A stretch of DNA of 64,000 nt, taken from NCBI GenBank assembly GCA_020634245.1, contig JACKCC010000019.1, positions 78,780 through 142,779 of the forward strand. The letters run 5' to 3'. Below the pieces are notes generated by a model. The model was given only the letters and a program-made list of their open reading frames with translations. It did no database searches and was not told where the DNA came from. Positions 7,381-15,432 of the stretch are shown one piece after another (positions within the stretch are counted from its first letter, which is position 1; each line of letters starts with the position of its first letter). The stretch comes from Ardenticatenaceae bacterium (GTDB lineage: Bacteria > Chloroflexota > Anaerolineae > Promineifilales > Promineifilaceae). The position numbers were made by a program, and so were the translations under genes.

Positions 7381-8301
7381 CTAAAGTGGAAGAAGCCAAA
7401 CAGGGAAATGCTGTCCGGTTGCCTGAAATCCAAATTTTTTGTACAGGAATTGGGAAGAGATATTGTCGATTTGGGTATTGAGCGATACCTGGCGTAAACC
7501 GAGGCGATGGTAGGTTCGAATTGCGTGATCCAGTATGGCTGAGCCAATTCCCTGGCGCTGTACGCGCGGATCGATGGTCAAGCGAACCAGATGCGCGCCC
7601 CTATCCGTCCGTGTACTAAGCTGAAATGCCATAATCTCGCCATTTAACTCGGCAACATCAAAGCAAAGGGCCTGGTGGCTGGCTAACTCAAACGTTTCGG
7701 CGCTGTGCCGCCACATAGGTTCAAATGCGGCTTTTTCGATGCGTTCCAGGGCAGCCATGTCCGCTAGCTCGGCCGGGCGGATTGTCAGATTGGGCACGGC
7801 CGTTACTTCTGGCAACCATACGTCATCTTTCATATAAGTCTCAATCGCATTCGCCTGGAAAAAGCCAAGATCAGGCAGCCAGGCATCGGGCCAGGTGCGC
7901 GTCGCCAGCCAACAGAGTTCGGTTACGGCCGTTTCCCGCAAAAAACCACTGACTCGCGCCAACATCGCCGCCAGCATATCCCGCGATTCGCCCACGGCCG
8001 CCACCCGAACCCAAGCCGACGGTGGCGGATCGGCCGTTGCCGCCAGGCAGCCCCGCAAACCAGTTCGGGGCAGGAGGAAATTATTGATTGGGGAACGGCC
8101 GTTCTCCTTTTCATAATCCGGTTCCGGCAGCACAACAAATCCCGGCGTTCCCAGCCACTCCGCCGGTAAACGCCAATCCGCATGAATATGCACATAGGAT
8201 GCTCGTCGCAGCAGCTGCGTGATAGCGCTCGAATCCTCCTTCTCGGCCACACGAACTTGAGAAATGTAGCCGTTTTTCTGCCAGACGTTTGCGAATTCCA
8301 T
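7381..8301 (-). CDS. GNAT-family N-acetyltransferase
   Basis: A 306-residue protein. The C-terminal domain (about 170-306) is a clear GNAT acetyltransferase with the acetyl-CoA loop in VQRQGIGSAIL and the family ending SSQFLYKKFGFQATG. The N-terminal half also looks like a decayed GNAT fold. The start at 8299-8301 (MEFANVW) has no ribosome site; a TACAAT box lies about 13 bases upstream, so the mRNA may be leaderless or nearly so. The substrate is unknown. The gene is divergent from recA. Confidence 0.82.
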   Translation of the reverse strand: MEFANVWQKNGYISQVRVAEKEDSSAITQLLRRASYVHIHADWRLPAEWLGTPGFVVLPEPDYEKENGRSPINNFLLPRTGLRGCLAATADPPPSAWVRVAAVGESRDMLAAMLARVSGFLRETAVTELCWLATRTWPDAWLPDLGFFQANAIETYMKDDVWLPEVTAVPNLTIRPAELADMAALERIEKAAFEPMWRHSAETFELASHQALCFDVAELNGEIMAFQLSTRTDRGAHLVRLTIDPRVQRQGIGSAILDHAIRTYHRLGLRQVSLNTQIDNISSQFLYKKFGFQATGQHFPVWLLPL

Positions 8302-8379
8302 AACGCTATTGTACACTACATAATCAAATTCCCTACAAGTTAAAGGCAATCAAAAACAAGCCTCACTTCAGGACAATAA

Positions 8380-9402
8380 ATGGGCAAACAAGATCGAGAA
8401 CGCCAATTAGAAAACACACTGGCAGCCTTGACCAAACGATTTGGAGACGGGGTCATTATGCGTTTGGGTGATGCCTTCCATTTGCAAGTCGAATCAATCC
8501 CCACCGGGGCGCTGTCACTGGACATCGCCCTCGGCGTTGGCGGCGTGCCCCGCGGCCGCGTTGTCGAAATCTACGGCCCTGAATCCTCCGGCAAGACCAC
8601 TCTCTGCCAGCACATCATCGCCGAAGCCCAACAGCGTGGCGGCATCTGCGCTTTCGTTGACATGGAACATGCCCTCGACCCCAACTATGCTGCCAAATGC
8701 GGCGTAGACGTCAACAACCTGTACGTCTCCCAGCCCGACACCGGCGAGCAGGCCCTGGAAATCGCCGAAGCCCTCATCCGTTCCGGCACGATGGATGTCG
8801 TCGTCGTCGATTCGGTGGCAGCATTGGTACCCCGTGCCGAAATCGAAGGCGAGATGGGCGATTCCCACGTTGGCTTGCAGGCCCGCTTGATGTCCCAGGC
8901 GCTGCGCAAGCTGTCGGGCGTCATCAAACAGACCAACACGGTCGTGATTTTCACCAATCAACTGCGCTCCAAGATTGGGGTGATGTTTGGCAATCCGGAA
9001 ACGACCAGCGGTGGCAATGCCCTCAAGTTCTACGCTTCGGTGCGGCTGGACATCCGCCGTATTCAGGCCATCAAGGCTGGCAATGATGTCGTTGGTAACC
9101 GGACGCGGGTACAGGTGAAAAAGAACAAGGTTGCGCCGCCGTTCACCGAATGTGAGTTCGACATCATGTACAATGAAGGCATTTCCAAAACAGGGGATGT
9201 ACTGGATTTGGCGGTTGAGCATGAAATTCTGGAAAAGCGTGGGGCATTTTTCCGTTATGGCGAGACTTTGCTAGGTCAGGGGCGGGAAAATTCAAAAACC
9301 TTCCTGGCCGAAAATCCGGCGATGTTAGCCGAATTGGAGAATTTAGTCCGACAAAAAGCAGGTTTGCCAACGTTGGGAACCATTGCGATTGAAGCTGACT
9401 GA
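8380..9402 (+). CDS. recA: RecA recombinase
   Basis: A 340-residue RecA, the ATP-driven strand-exchange protein of homologous recombination and the SOS co-protease. Walker A GPESSGKT at 66-73; the DNA-binding loop region (PRAEIEGEMGDSHVG) and TNQLRSKIGVMFGNPETTSGGNALKFYAS are intact. Length is typical. A weak ribosome site (AGGA) precedes the ATG. The gene is unusually free of the ACGGCCGT octamer that is common elsewhere. recX follows after 466 bases with a terminator-like hairpin between, so recX is not simply read through. Confidence 0.98.
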   Translation: MGKQDRERQLENTLAALTKRFGDGVIMRLGDAFHLQVESIPTGALSLDIALGVGGVPRGRVVEIYGPESSGKTTLCQHIIAEAQQRGGICAFVDMEHALDPNYAAKCGVDVNNLYVSQPDTGEQALEIAEALIRSGTMDVVVVDSVAALVPRAEIEGEMGDSHVGLQARLMSQALRKLSGVIKQTNTVVIFTNQLRSKIGVMFGNPETTSGGNALKFYASVRLDIRRIQAIKAGNDVVGNRTRVQVKKNKVAPPFTECEFDIMYNEGISKTGDVLDLAVEHEILEKRGAFFRYGETLLGQGRENSKTFLAENPAMLAELENLVRQKAGLPTLGTIAIEAD

Positions 9403-9610
9403 CTTGCAAATTAATGGCTCTAGCCGCCTGAGCTAGGCGAAAGCAGCTGTGCTTCGGCAAACTCAGCCTTCGACGAAACTTGACGGGAATTATTTTTATT
9501 TTTTATTTGTCATTGCTTGAAACGGATGTAAGAAACATCTGTTAACTGATATCAGGACCTAATTCTGTTTTGTCTAAAACATTTTGACTCATGGGTAAAA
9601 AGTGCAGCAA

Positions 9611-9641
9611 CGTGACAGTCACTTTGGAAGTGACTGTCACG
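9611..9641. repeat. GGTGAC-type intergenic palindrome, copy A
   Basis: CGTGACAGTCACTT, loop TGG, AAGTGACTGTCACG: a perfect 14-bp stem. Same design as copies at 50241-50274 and 53452-53484, with stem bases changed in pairs. Confidence 0.8.
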
Positions 9642-9710
9642 TGCAAAATAAATGCACACATTTCATAGTTGAGTCATTATTTTTGTTGAAGACAAATTGT
9701 TGTAATCGAA

Positions 9711-9851
9711 TACAGGACTGTGGCGGCTTTGCTTTAGCTGCCCATTATTTAACTCTTCTACCAGAGTAAGAGTCTGTATAGGGCCATTTACAACAATCAT
9801 ATGAATACCCCTGTTTATCGCTGGCCGTGGCAAGTTTGACCACGGCTTTTT
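9711..9851 (+). ncRNA. Candidate structured RNA upstream of recX
   Basis: TACAG (9711-9715) can pair with CTGTA (9774-9778). The pair encloses two hairpins: GGCGGCT/AGCTGCC (9722-9742, one G-U pair) and ACTCTT/AAGAGT (9752-9773). This three-way junction is followed by a terminator (GCCGTGG/CCACGGC then TTTTT, 9824-9851) just before the recX start. The order fold-terminator-gene is what a small RNA or an attenuating leader would look like. I recognise no known family. Confidence 0.35.
9824..9851 (+). terminator. Intrinsic terminator before recX
   Basis: GCCGTGG at 9824-9830 and CCACGGC at 9840-9846, followed by TTTTT. It ends 18 bases before the preferred recX start, so recX needs either a promoter inside this region or antitermination. 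Confidence 0.75.
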
Positions 9852-9868
9852 GTGTATTTATTGGATCT

Positions 9869-10519
9869 ATGGCAGGAAACGAGCAAACGATTACGGCACT
9901 AACAGCACAAAAGAAAAACCAGGAGCGTGTTAACGTGTTTCTAGATGGAGCGTTTGCGTTTGGCCTGCCGTTGGCAACGGCCGTTCACCTGAAAGTTGGT
10001 CAATCTCTTGCACCGGGCGAAATTGAAGCGCTGAAACAAGAGGATTTGCTAGACAAGGTTAAGCAAACCGCATACCGCTTGATCAGCATTCGTCCGCGCA
10101 GCATTGACGAAGTACGGCGTCATTTAGATCGCAAGGGATATGACGAACAATTAATTGAAACGGCCGTAAACCACCTTATCGCCGTCGATTTACTGAATGA
10201 CGAAACATTTGCCCGCTATTGGGTAGAACAACGAGAAACATTTAAACCGCGCAGCCAATTGGCTATACGTCAGGAACTGCACCAAAAAAGCATCAGCCGC
10301 AGCATCATCGAACACGTATTATCTGATGTTGATGAAACAGCGGCCGCTTATCGGGCGGCCACCAACAAAGCCAGAATTTGGGCAAATTACCCGGAACAAG
10401 AATTCAAAACAAAACTGGGAAATTTCTTGCAAAGACGCGGTTTTCATTACGAAATTATCAATCAAATCACTGATGAATTATGGCAATCTATCACTAAAGA
10501 GAAAGAGATAGAGAACTAA
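9869..10519 (+). CDS. recX: Regulatory protein RecX
   Basis: About 216 residues of the RecX family, which binds RecA filaments and limits them. Three-helix repeats are visible: LLDKVKQTAYRLISIRPRSIDEVRRHL, LLNDETFARYWVEQR and LKRRGF-type ends (FLQRRGFHYEII). The start at 9869 (MAGNEQ) is preferred because an upstream in-frame ATG at 9827 lies inside the terminator hairpin. The location after recA is the usual one. Confidence 0.9.
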   Translation: MAGNEQTITALTAQKKNQERVNVFLDGAFAFGLPLATAVHLKVGQSLAPGEIEALKQEDLLDKVKQTAYRLISIRPRSIDEVRRHLDRKGYDEQLIETAVNHLIAVDLLNDETFARYWVEQRETFKPRSQLAIRQELHQKSISRSIIEHVLSDVDETAAAYRAATNKARIWANYPEQEFKTKLGNFLQRRGFHYEIINQITDELWQSITKEKEIEN

Positions 10520-10544
10520 GCCACCACTTAAAAGGAGACAGCAG

Positions 10545-12083
10545 ATGCCGGTTTTACCATTCATATGGGTTTTAATCGGTCTTTTGGCAGGAACCAGTAT
10601 CACAGCCGTTGCTATGTGGTTTTATCTAAAACCAAAGACCGAACAAGCCTATTTAGATTTACAAAAAGAGATTGATGAAAAAAGAGCTGCCGCCGAACTG
10701 GAGAATGCAGCCCTGTTAAAAAGTGCCCAGCAAGAAGCGAAACAACTTCGACTTGAAGCGGAAAAGGTTGCCGAAAGACGGTATCAAGACCTGGCCCGTG
10801 CCGAAGAACGTGTCGATTCGCGCAATGAGAAACTGGATCAACAGGCGAAGAAATTAGAAGCCAGGGAGCAAATGCTCAACAAACGGCAAAGTCGTTTAGA
10901 CAGGCGGCAAAACGAACTAGATCAGATTGCTCAAGAACACCGGGCCAAATTGGAAGAAGTGGCAGCCCTGTCCAACGATGACGCCAAGCAGCTTCTTTTA
11001 CAAGAAGTAGAAAAGGAATCGCGGCAGGATATGGCCCGCCTGATGCGGGAAATTGAGGATCAGGCCAAGGAAACGGCCGAATCCAAAGCCCGTGAATACA
11101 TTGCCATGGCTATCCAGCGGGTCGCCAGCGATCAAGTCGCCGACATTACTGTTTCGTCAGTTGCCCTGCCCAAAGAGGAAATGAAAGGGCGGATTATTGG
11201 ACGGAACGGCCGTAACATTCGCGCATTTGAGCAGGCCGCCGGCGTCGATATCGTCGTTGACGACACACCGGAAGCCGTCATCGTCTCCAGCTTCGACTCA
11301 GTCAGGCGTGAAGTGGCCCGCCGCGCTTTGGAACGACTGATCACCGACGGCCGTATCCATCCAGCCCGCATTGAAAAACTCATCAAAGACGCCCAAAAAG
11401 AAGTCGATAAAGACATCAAAGAAGCCGGCGACCAAGCCGCTTACGAAGCCAATGTTCACGGCCTGCATCCTCAAGTTTTAGCCATGCTCGGCCGCCTCAA
11501 ATACCGCACTTCCTACGGTCAAAACCAGCTCCATCATGCCATAGAAGCCGCCAAAATCGCCTCTGTCCTCGCTTCCGAATTAGGCGCGAATGTGGAAATG
11601 GCCAAGATGGGCGCCCTGCTCCACGACCTGGGCAAAGCAATGGACCACGAACAGGAAGGCACGCATGCAGCCCTGGGCGCCGAGTACGCCAAACGGTTCC
11701 GCGTTCCCGACATTGTCATCAATGCCATTGCCTCCCATCATCACGAAGTGGAACAGGAATCGGTAGAAGCGATCATCGTTGAAGCCGCCGACGCTATTTC
11801 CGGGGCACGGCCAGGGGCACGGCGCGAAAGTCTGGAAAATTACATCAAACGCGTCCGAACGCTGGAAGAAATTGCTACCTCATTCCAAGGCGTGGAAAGC
11901 GCCTATGCCTTGCAGGCCGGGCGTGAAATTCGCATCCTGGTCAAACCGGGCAAAATCGACGACCTGGGAGCCATGCGGCTGTCCAAAGACATCGCCAAAA
12001 CTATCGAAGACAGTATGCAGTATCCCGGCCAGATTCAGGTCACAGTAATTCGCGAAACGCGCGCTGTTGGCTTTGCGAAATAG
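10545..12083 (+). CDS. rny: Ribonuclease Y
   Basis: A 512-residue membrane-anchored endoribonuclease that starts mRNA decay. Order: N-terminal membrane helix (about 5-27), long charged coiled coil (about 30-190), KH domain (EEMKGRIIGRNGRNIR, about 210) and HD domain with the metal site in GALLHDLGKAMDHE (about 355), ending in the family motif for the C-terminal helical region. Length and order are canonical. RBS AAAGGAG precedes the ATG. It follows recX by 25 bases and is probably co-transcribed, the common recA-recX-rny order. Confidence 0.97.
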   Translation: MPVLPFIWVLIGLLAGTSITAVAMWFYLKPKTEQAYLDLQKEIDEKRAAAELENAALLKSAQQEAKQLRLEAEKVAERRYQDLARAEERVDSRNEKLDQQAKKLEAREQMLNKRQSRLDRRQNELDQIAQEHRAKLEEVAALSNDDAKQLLLQEVEKESRQDMARLMREIEDQAKETAESKAREYIAMAIQRVASDQVADITVSSVALPKEEMKGRIIGRNGRNIRAFEQAAGVDIVVDDTPEAVIVSSFDSVRREVARRALERLITDGRIHPARIEKLIKDAQKEVDKDIKEAGDQAAYEANVHGLHPQVLAMLGRLKYRTSYGQNQLHHAIEAAKIASVLASELGANVEMAKMGALLHDLGKAMDHEQEGTHAALGAEYAKRFRVPDIVINAIASHHHEVEQESVEAIIVEAADAISGARPGARRESLENYIKRVRTLEEIATSFQGVESAYALQAGREIRILVKPGKIDDLGAMRLSKDIAKTIEDSMQYPGQIQVTVIRETRAVGFAK

Positions 12084-12108
12084 CCAATCATCACACGTAA
12101 CTATGCAT

Positions 12109-12170
12109 GATGTTGCCTGAGCCTGTCGAAGGCAATTAGGCTGTGACAGGCTCAGCCCTCGATGAAATCA
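12109..12170. repeat. Dispersed REP-like repeat (TGAGCCTGTC)
   Basis: TGAGCCTGTC at about 12118-12127 faces GACAGGCTCA about 17 bases on, forming a stem. The tail CTCAGCCCTCGATGAAA resembles CTCAGCCTTCGACGAAA in the recA-recX gap. This word type is widespread between genes in many bacterial genomes. Confidence 0.6.
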
Positions 12171-12176
12171 CCACCC

Positions 12177-12206
12177 AAAAAGTCACCTTCACCGGTGACT
12201 TTTTTG
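12177..12206. terminator. Bidirectional terminator between rny and the nitroreductase-fold gene
   Basis: AAAAGTCACC (12177-12186) pairs with GGTGACTTTT (12194-12203). It is flanked by an A-run on one side and a T-run on the other, so it can stop the convergent transcripts in both directions. Confidence 0.85.
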
Positions 12207-12698
12207 TTAGGAACGGGGTTTCAACGCCATAAACGGCACGGCATCATGACCCAATGCGTAATAATCCTCGTCTGTGCCATCCACTTCATAGCCCAATAAT
12301 CGTTTGGATAAAACTTTGGCAGCCATCGGATAACGATGGGCATAATCGACCATTGCCTCACCAGATTGTTCAGGGGTCAGGGGCACGGCCGTTACCGCCA
12401 TCTTTCGCCAACCCCTCTGAATCATGATATCCGGGTTGGCCAGCAAATTGCGATACCAGTCCGATTTTGCCCCCCAACCGGATGCCACATAAACAGTATC
12501 AGCAGCCTTGTCATATTTGGCCACCTCCACCACCGCCTGCCGCATTTTACCCGACTTGCGCCCTACATGATTCAGCAAAACCATCCGTTTAGTCATTAAA
12601 CCGCCCAATCCAGTCCGGTACAACCAGATAGGGGCACGAAACATCCACCGCGAAAAGCCGCTGGACGGCCGTTTCACATCCACAACTTTCTCAGGCAT
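12207..12698 (-). CDS. F420/FMN-type nitroreductase family protein (DUF385/Ddn-like)
   Basis: A 163-residue protein of the deazaflavin-dependent nitroreductase-like family: VLLNHVGRKSGKMRQAVVEV in the first half and VYVASGWGAKSDWYRNLLANP in the middle are the family landmarks. Members use F420 or FMN to reduce quinones and nitro compounds, or have unknown substrates. The gene ends directly at the shared terminator with rny and lies just downstream of the exporter operon on the same strand. It may be read with that operon. Confidence 0.83.
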   Translation of the reverse strand: MPEKVVDVKRPSSGFSRWMFRAPIWLYRTGLGGLMTKRMVLLNHVGRKSGKMRQAVVEVAKYDKAADTVYVASGWGAKSDWYRNLLANPDIMIQRGWRKMAVTAVPLTPEQSGEAMVDYAHRYPMAAKVLSKRLLGYEVDGTDEDYYALGHDAVPFMALKPRS

Positions 12699-12714
12699 AA
12701 TAGTTCCTCATTCA

Positions 12715-14307
12715 TCATTCAAATATCGCATCCGCCGGCATTCCCGGCTTCAACAAATGATCCGGATTAACCAGTCGTATTTTAACGGCAAACACCATGT
12801 GTATCCGCTCCTCCTGCGTCTGCACATTGCTGGGCGTAAACTCCGCCTGCGAGGCAATCGTCGAAACTTCGCCGGTAAACACCTCATCATACGCATCCAC
12901 TGTTACGTCAACCATCTGCCCCAGCGCCACCTTCCCTAAATCTGCCTCCGGCACATAGACCGTCAGCGTCACCTCATCCAGATTGGCTAGCGTGAACAAC
13001 GGCGCGCCCGGCGCGGCCAATTCACCCACTTGCAGCAACCGCTCTACAACTACACCGCTCACCGGAGCTATCAATTTAGTCTGTTCAATCTGGATGTCTA
13101 ACGCCTCTAATACCGCTTCTGCAGCAGAAACGGCCGCTTCTGCCTGCGCTACCTGCGCTTCCAGTCCGGCAATTTCCTGCGGTGTGGCCCCGGCCTTCAA
13201 GCGGGCCAACTGAGCCTCAGCCTGGGCCAACTGCCCTTCAGCCACAGAAACCTGCGCCGCAGCCGCCGTGATACCTACCTCCGCCGCCGCCACTTGATCC
13301 TGTGTTGTTTCCGGAGCAGCCTGGGCCTGAGCCAATGCTGCTTTTGCCTGTGTCACTCCGGCTTCAGCAATCTGAACCTGGGCTTGTGCGGCAGCTACCA
13401 TCGCCCGTCCGGCAGCAATTTCACTATCCGAGGCCCCGGCCTGGGCCAGGTCAAGCTGCGCCTGCGCCGCATCCCAGGCCCCCTTGGCGCTATCTTCCTG
13501 CCAGCGAGCCTGCTCTTCTGGCCAGCCGCCAATCCCCGGATCGATGAAATTGACAAAATGGATACTTTGGTAAATCAAAAATTGAGCATGTGCTTGATTG
13601 ACCAGAGCCTGATACATGGCTATTTCTTCGGGACGTGATCCAGCCAGCAGCCGGTTGAGTTCGGCGTTAACACGCGCTAAATTGGCCTGAGCCGCCGCCA
13701 GGCCGCCTTCGGCCTGGGACACACCCGCTTCAGCCATCGCCACCGAACTTTCTGAGGCTTCGACGGTGCGGGCACTGTCAGCATTGATTTCGGCCTGGGA
13801 TTGGGCGGCTTTGGCGGCGGCAACAGCACTCTGGGCAGCTGTAACGGCCGCTTCCGCTGCCGCGATTTCTTCATCCGTAGCCCCTACTTTGGCTGAATCG
13901 AGCTGGGCCTGGGCAACATCTTGAGCGGCCTGGACTTGGGAGATTTGGGCAACGGCCGTATCTCTTTGCGCCAGCAGCGTCCGTTGATCCAACTGGGCCA
14001 ACGCCGCGTCCACAGGCACATCATCCCCTTCATCGGCCATCAATGCCACCACTCGACCACCCAATTCGGCCGCAACCGTCACTTCCTCGGCTTCAATCGT
14101 GCCCGAAGCTAGCAGCGACCCCGATGAACGGCGCACCGGCTGGCTGGCTGGCCGTGACGGTGCGCTGCTGCCGCTGGATTCGCCGCTCATTTCGGCCGTG
14201 AACGACTTCCAGGCCGCCGGATTGGCCCGATAATAAAGCCAACCAACAGCAACAGCTCCCACAATCAAAGCCACAACAATACCTATTATCGTAACTTTTT
14301 GCTTCAT
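12715..14307 (-). CDS. HlyD-family membrane-fusion protein of an ABC exporter (YbhG-like)
   Basis: A 530-residue periplasmic-adaptor-type protein: one N-terminal membrane helix (about 5-27), a Ser/Pro-rich linker, a lipoyl half (GTIEAEEVTVAAELGGRV), a very long Ala/Gln-rich coiled-coil hairpin (about 115-410) and the second lipoyl half (APVSGVVVERLLQVGELA). Four similar hinge words recur in the coil (VGATDEEIA, AGSRPEEIA, AGASDSEIA, AGATPQEIA), so the coil grew by internal duplication. It belongs to the exporter operon with two ATPases and two ABC-2 permeases. In an organism without a classical outer membrane its partner is unclear. RBS GGAGTAATC precedes the ATG. Confidence 0.9.
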   Translation of the reverse strand: MKQKVTIIGIVVALIVGAVAVGWLYYRANPAAWKSFTAEMSGESSGSSAPSRPASQPVRRSSGSLLASGTIEAEEVTVAAELGGRVVALMADEGDDVPVDAALAQLDQRTLLAQRDTAVAQISQVQAAQDVAQAQLDSAKVGATDEEIAAAEAAVTAAQSAVAAAKAAQSQAEINADSARTVEASESSVAMAEAGVSQAEGGLAAAQANLARVNAELNRLLAGSRPEEIAMYQALVNQAHAQFLIYQSIHFVNFIDPGIGGWPEEQARWQEDSAKGAWDAAQAQLDLAQAGASDSEIAAGRAMVAAAQAQVQIAEAGVTQAKAALAQAQAAPETTQDQVAAAEVGITAAAAQVSVAEGQLAQAEAQLARLKAGATPQEIAGLEAQVAQAEAAVSAAEAVLEALDIQIEQTKLIAPVSGVVVERLLQVGELAAPGAPLFTLANLDEVTLTVYVPEADLGKVALGQMVDVTVDAYDEVFTGEVSTIASQAEFTPSNVQTQEERIHMVFAVKIRLVNPDHLLKPGMPADAIFE

Positions 14308-14317
14308 TGATTACTCC

Positions 14318-14423
14318 TTATGCGAAGTGGCAAGGTGGCAAAGTGGCAAAATGGCAAAGTATAAAAGTGGCAAAGTGGCAAAGTAAGAAAGTAACTCTAC
14401 AACTCTACAACTTTGCAACTCTG
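14318..14423. repeat. Tandem AAGTGGCA minisatellite between exporter genes
   Basis: Repeats of about 8 bases (GTGGCAAA with variants) fill 14325-14390 and are followed by ACTCTACA units that partly pair back as AGTTGTAGAGT. It lies between the adaptor gene and an ATPase gene. One of many such cassettes in the window, each with its own unit. Confidence 0.75.
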
Positions 14424-15356
14424 CTACCCCTTTTCCTCGCTCACCGTGGCAATAAACACATCTTCCAGCGAGGGCACGATGACGTCCATGCTGCGTACGG
14501 TGATGTTTTCCTTTTGTAATAACTCCTCAATTTGTGGCCGAAACACAGCCACATCTTCGGCAACGACGTGAATCAATGCGCCATAGAGGGCAACTTCTGC
14601 AAACATTTTGGCTTCGCGCAATGTTTTCATGGCCACATCGGGTGCAGAACAGTCAATTTCCAACACCTGGCCACGCATTTTTTCTTGTTTGATCTCTTCT
14701 GGCGAGCCAATGGCCGCGAGACGGCCGTTCTGGATAAACGCCAGCCGGTGACAATGTTCGGCCTCGTCCATGTAGTGCGTCGTCACGAAAATCGTCTTGC
14801 CTTCGCCAGAAAGCACGTACAGCAAATCCCAAAAATCGCGGCGGGAGATGGGATCGACACCGGCCGTCGGTTCGTCGAGGAAAAGCATCTCCGGCTCGTG
14901 CAGGATGGCGCAGCCCAGGGCCAACTGCTGCCGCCAACCGCCGGAGAGGTTTTTGGTTAGCTCTCGTTCACGGCCGTTCAACCCCGCCATCGTCAAAATC
15001 GCATCCTTCCGCTCCCGCAGCCGCTGATTACGCACACCGTAAGTGCCTCCGAAGAAGTTCAGATTTTCGGCAACCGTCAAATCGTTGTACAGGCTAAACC
15101 GCTGCGACATGTAGCCGATGTGCTGGCGCATCGCCTTCGCCTCGTGCTCCACGTCAAATCCCAACACGCTGGCCTGACCCGACGTGGGGGCAATCAGTCC
15201 CATCAACATGCGCATCGTCGTCGTCTTGCCAGCCCCGTTTGGCCCCAGGAAACCGAATATCTCGCCGCGCTGTACGGTAAAGTTGATCTGGTCAACGGCC
15301 GTAAACCCGTCAAACCGTTTCGTCAAATCAATCGTTTCAATCGCGAAATCGTTCAT
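14424..15356 (-). CDS. ABC transporter ATP-binding protein (YbhF second-half-like)
   Basis: A 310-residue ABC ATPase: Walker A GPNGAGKTTT (about 39-48), Q-loop in GYMSQRFSLY, signature LSGGWRQQLALG, Walker B MLFLDEPTAGVD, and the switch His in VTTHYMDEAEHC. The signature LSGGWRQ instead of LSGGMKQ resembles the C-terminal half of E. coli YbhF. It powers export through the ABC-2 permeases encoded upstream. The C-terminal 90 residues form the accessory domain usual in drug/antibiotic exporters (DrrA type). Confidence 0.94.
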   Translation of the reverse strand: MNDFAIETIDLTKRFDGFTAVDQINFTVQRGEIFGFLGPNGAGKTTTMRMLMGLIAPTSGQASVLGFDVEHEAKAMRQHIGYMSQRFSLYNDLTVAENLNFFGGTYGVRNQRLRERKDAILTMAGLNGRERELTKNLSGGWRQQLALGCAILHEPEMLFLDEPTAGVDPISRRDFWDLLYVLSGEGKTIFVTTHYMDEAEHCHRLAFIQNGRLAAIGSPEEIKQEKMRGQVLEIDCSAPDVAMKTLREAKMFAEVALYGALIHVVAEDVAVFRPQIEELLQKENITVRSMDVIVPSLEDVFIATVSEEKG

Positions 15357-15360
15357 AATT

Positions 15361-15432
15361 TTGGTGGCTGGCTGCTAGTTGCTGGCGGCTGGGCAAACTA
15401 CTACCCACTAACAACCAGCTACCAACGACCAG
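15361..15432. repeat. Inverted minisatellite cassette
   Basis: TGGCTGGCTGCTAGTTGCTG on the left and ACAACCAGCTACCAACGACC on the right are inverted arms of a CTGG-rich short unit. The cassette separates an ATPase gene from a permease gene in one operon. Confidence 0.65.

Larger units (their letters stand above)
9403..9868 (+). other. recA-recX intergenic region
   Basis: These 466 bases hold no protein gene that I can support. They contain a degenerate repeat (CTCAGCCTTCGACGAAA near 9467) related to one at 12109-12170, a 31-bp palindrome at 9611-9641, a possible folded RNA at 9711-9778 and an intrinsic terminator at 9824-9851. Confidence 0.7.

Noticed and set aside
8515..9222. A 235-codon open frame antisense to recA
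   Set aside because: It mirrors the codon bias of recA; no ribosome site, no recognisable domain.
9420..9450. tRNA-like words (GCTCTAGCCGCCTGAGC) after recA
   Set aside because: No cloverleaf can be completed; the region matches a degenerate dispersed repeat.
14325..14390. Short repeats as a possible CRISPR array
   Set aside because: Units are about 8 bases with no spacers and no cas genes; a minisatellite fits better.
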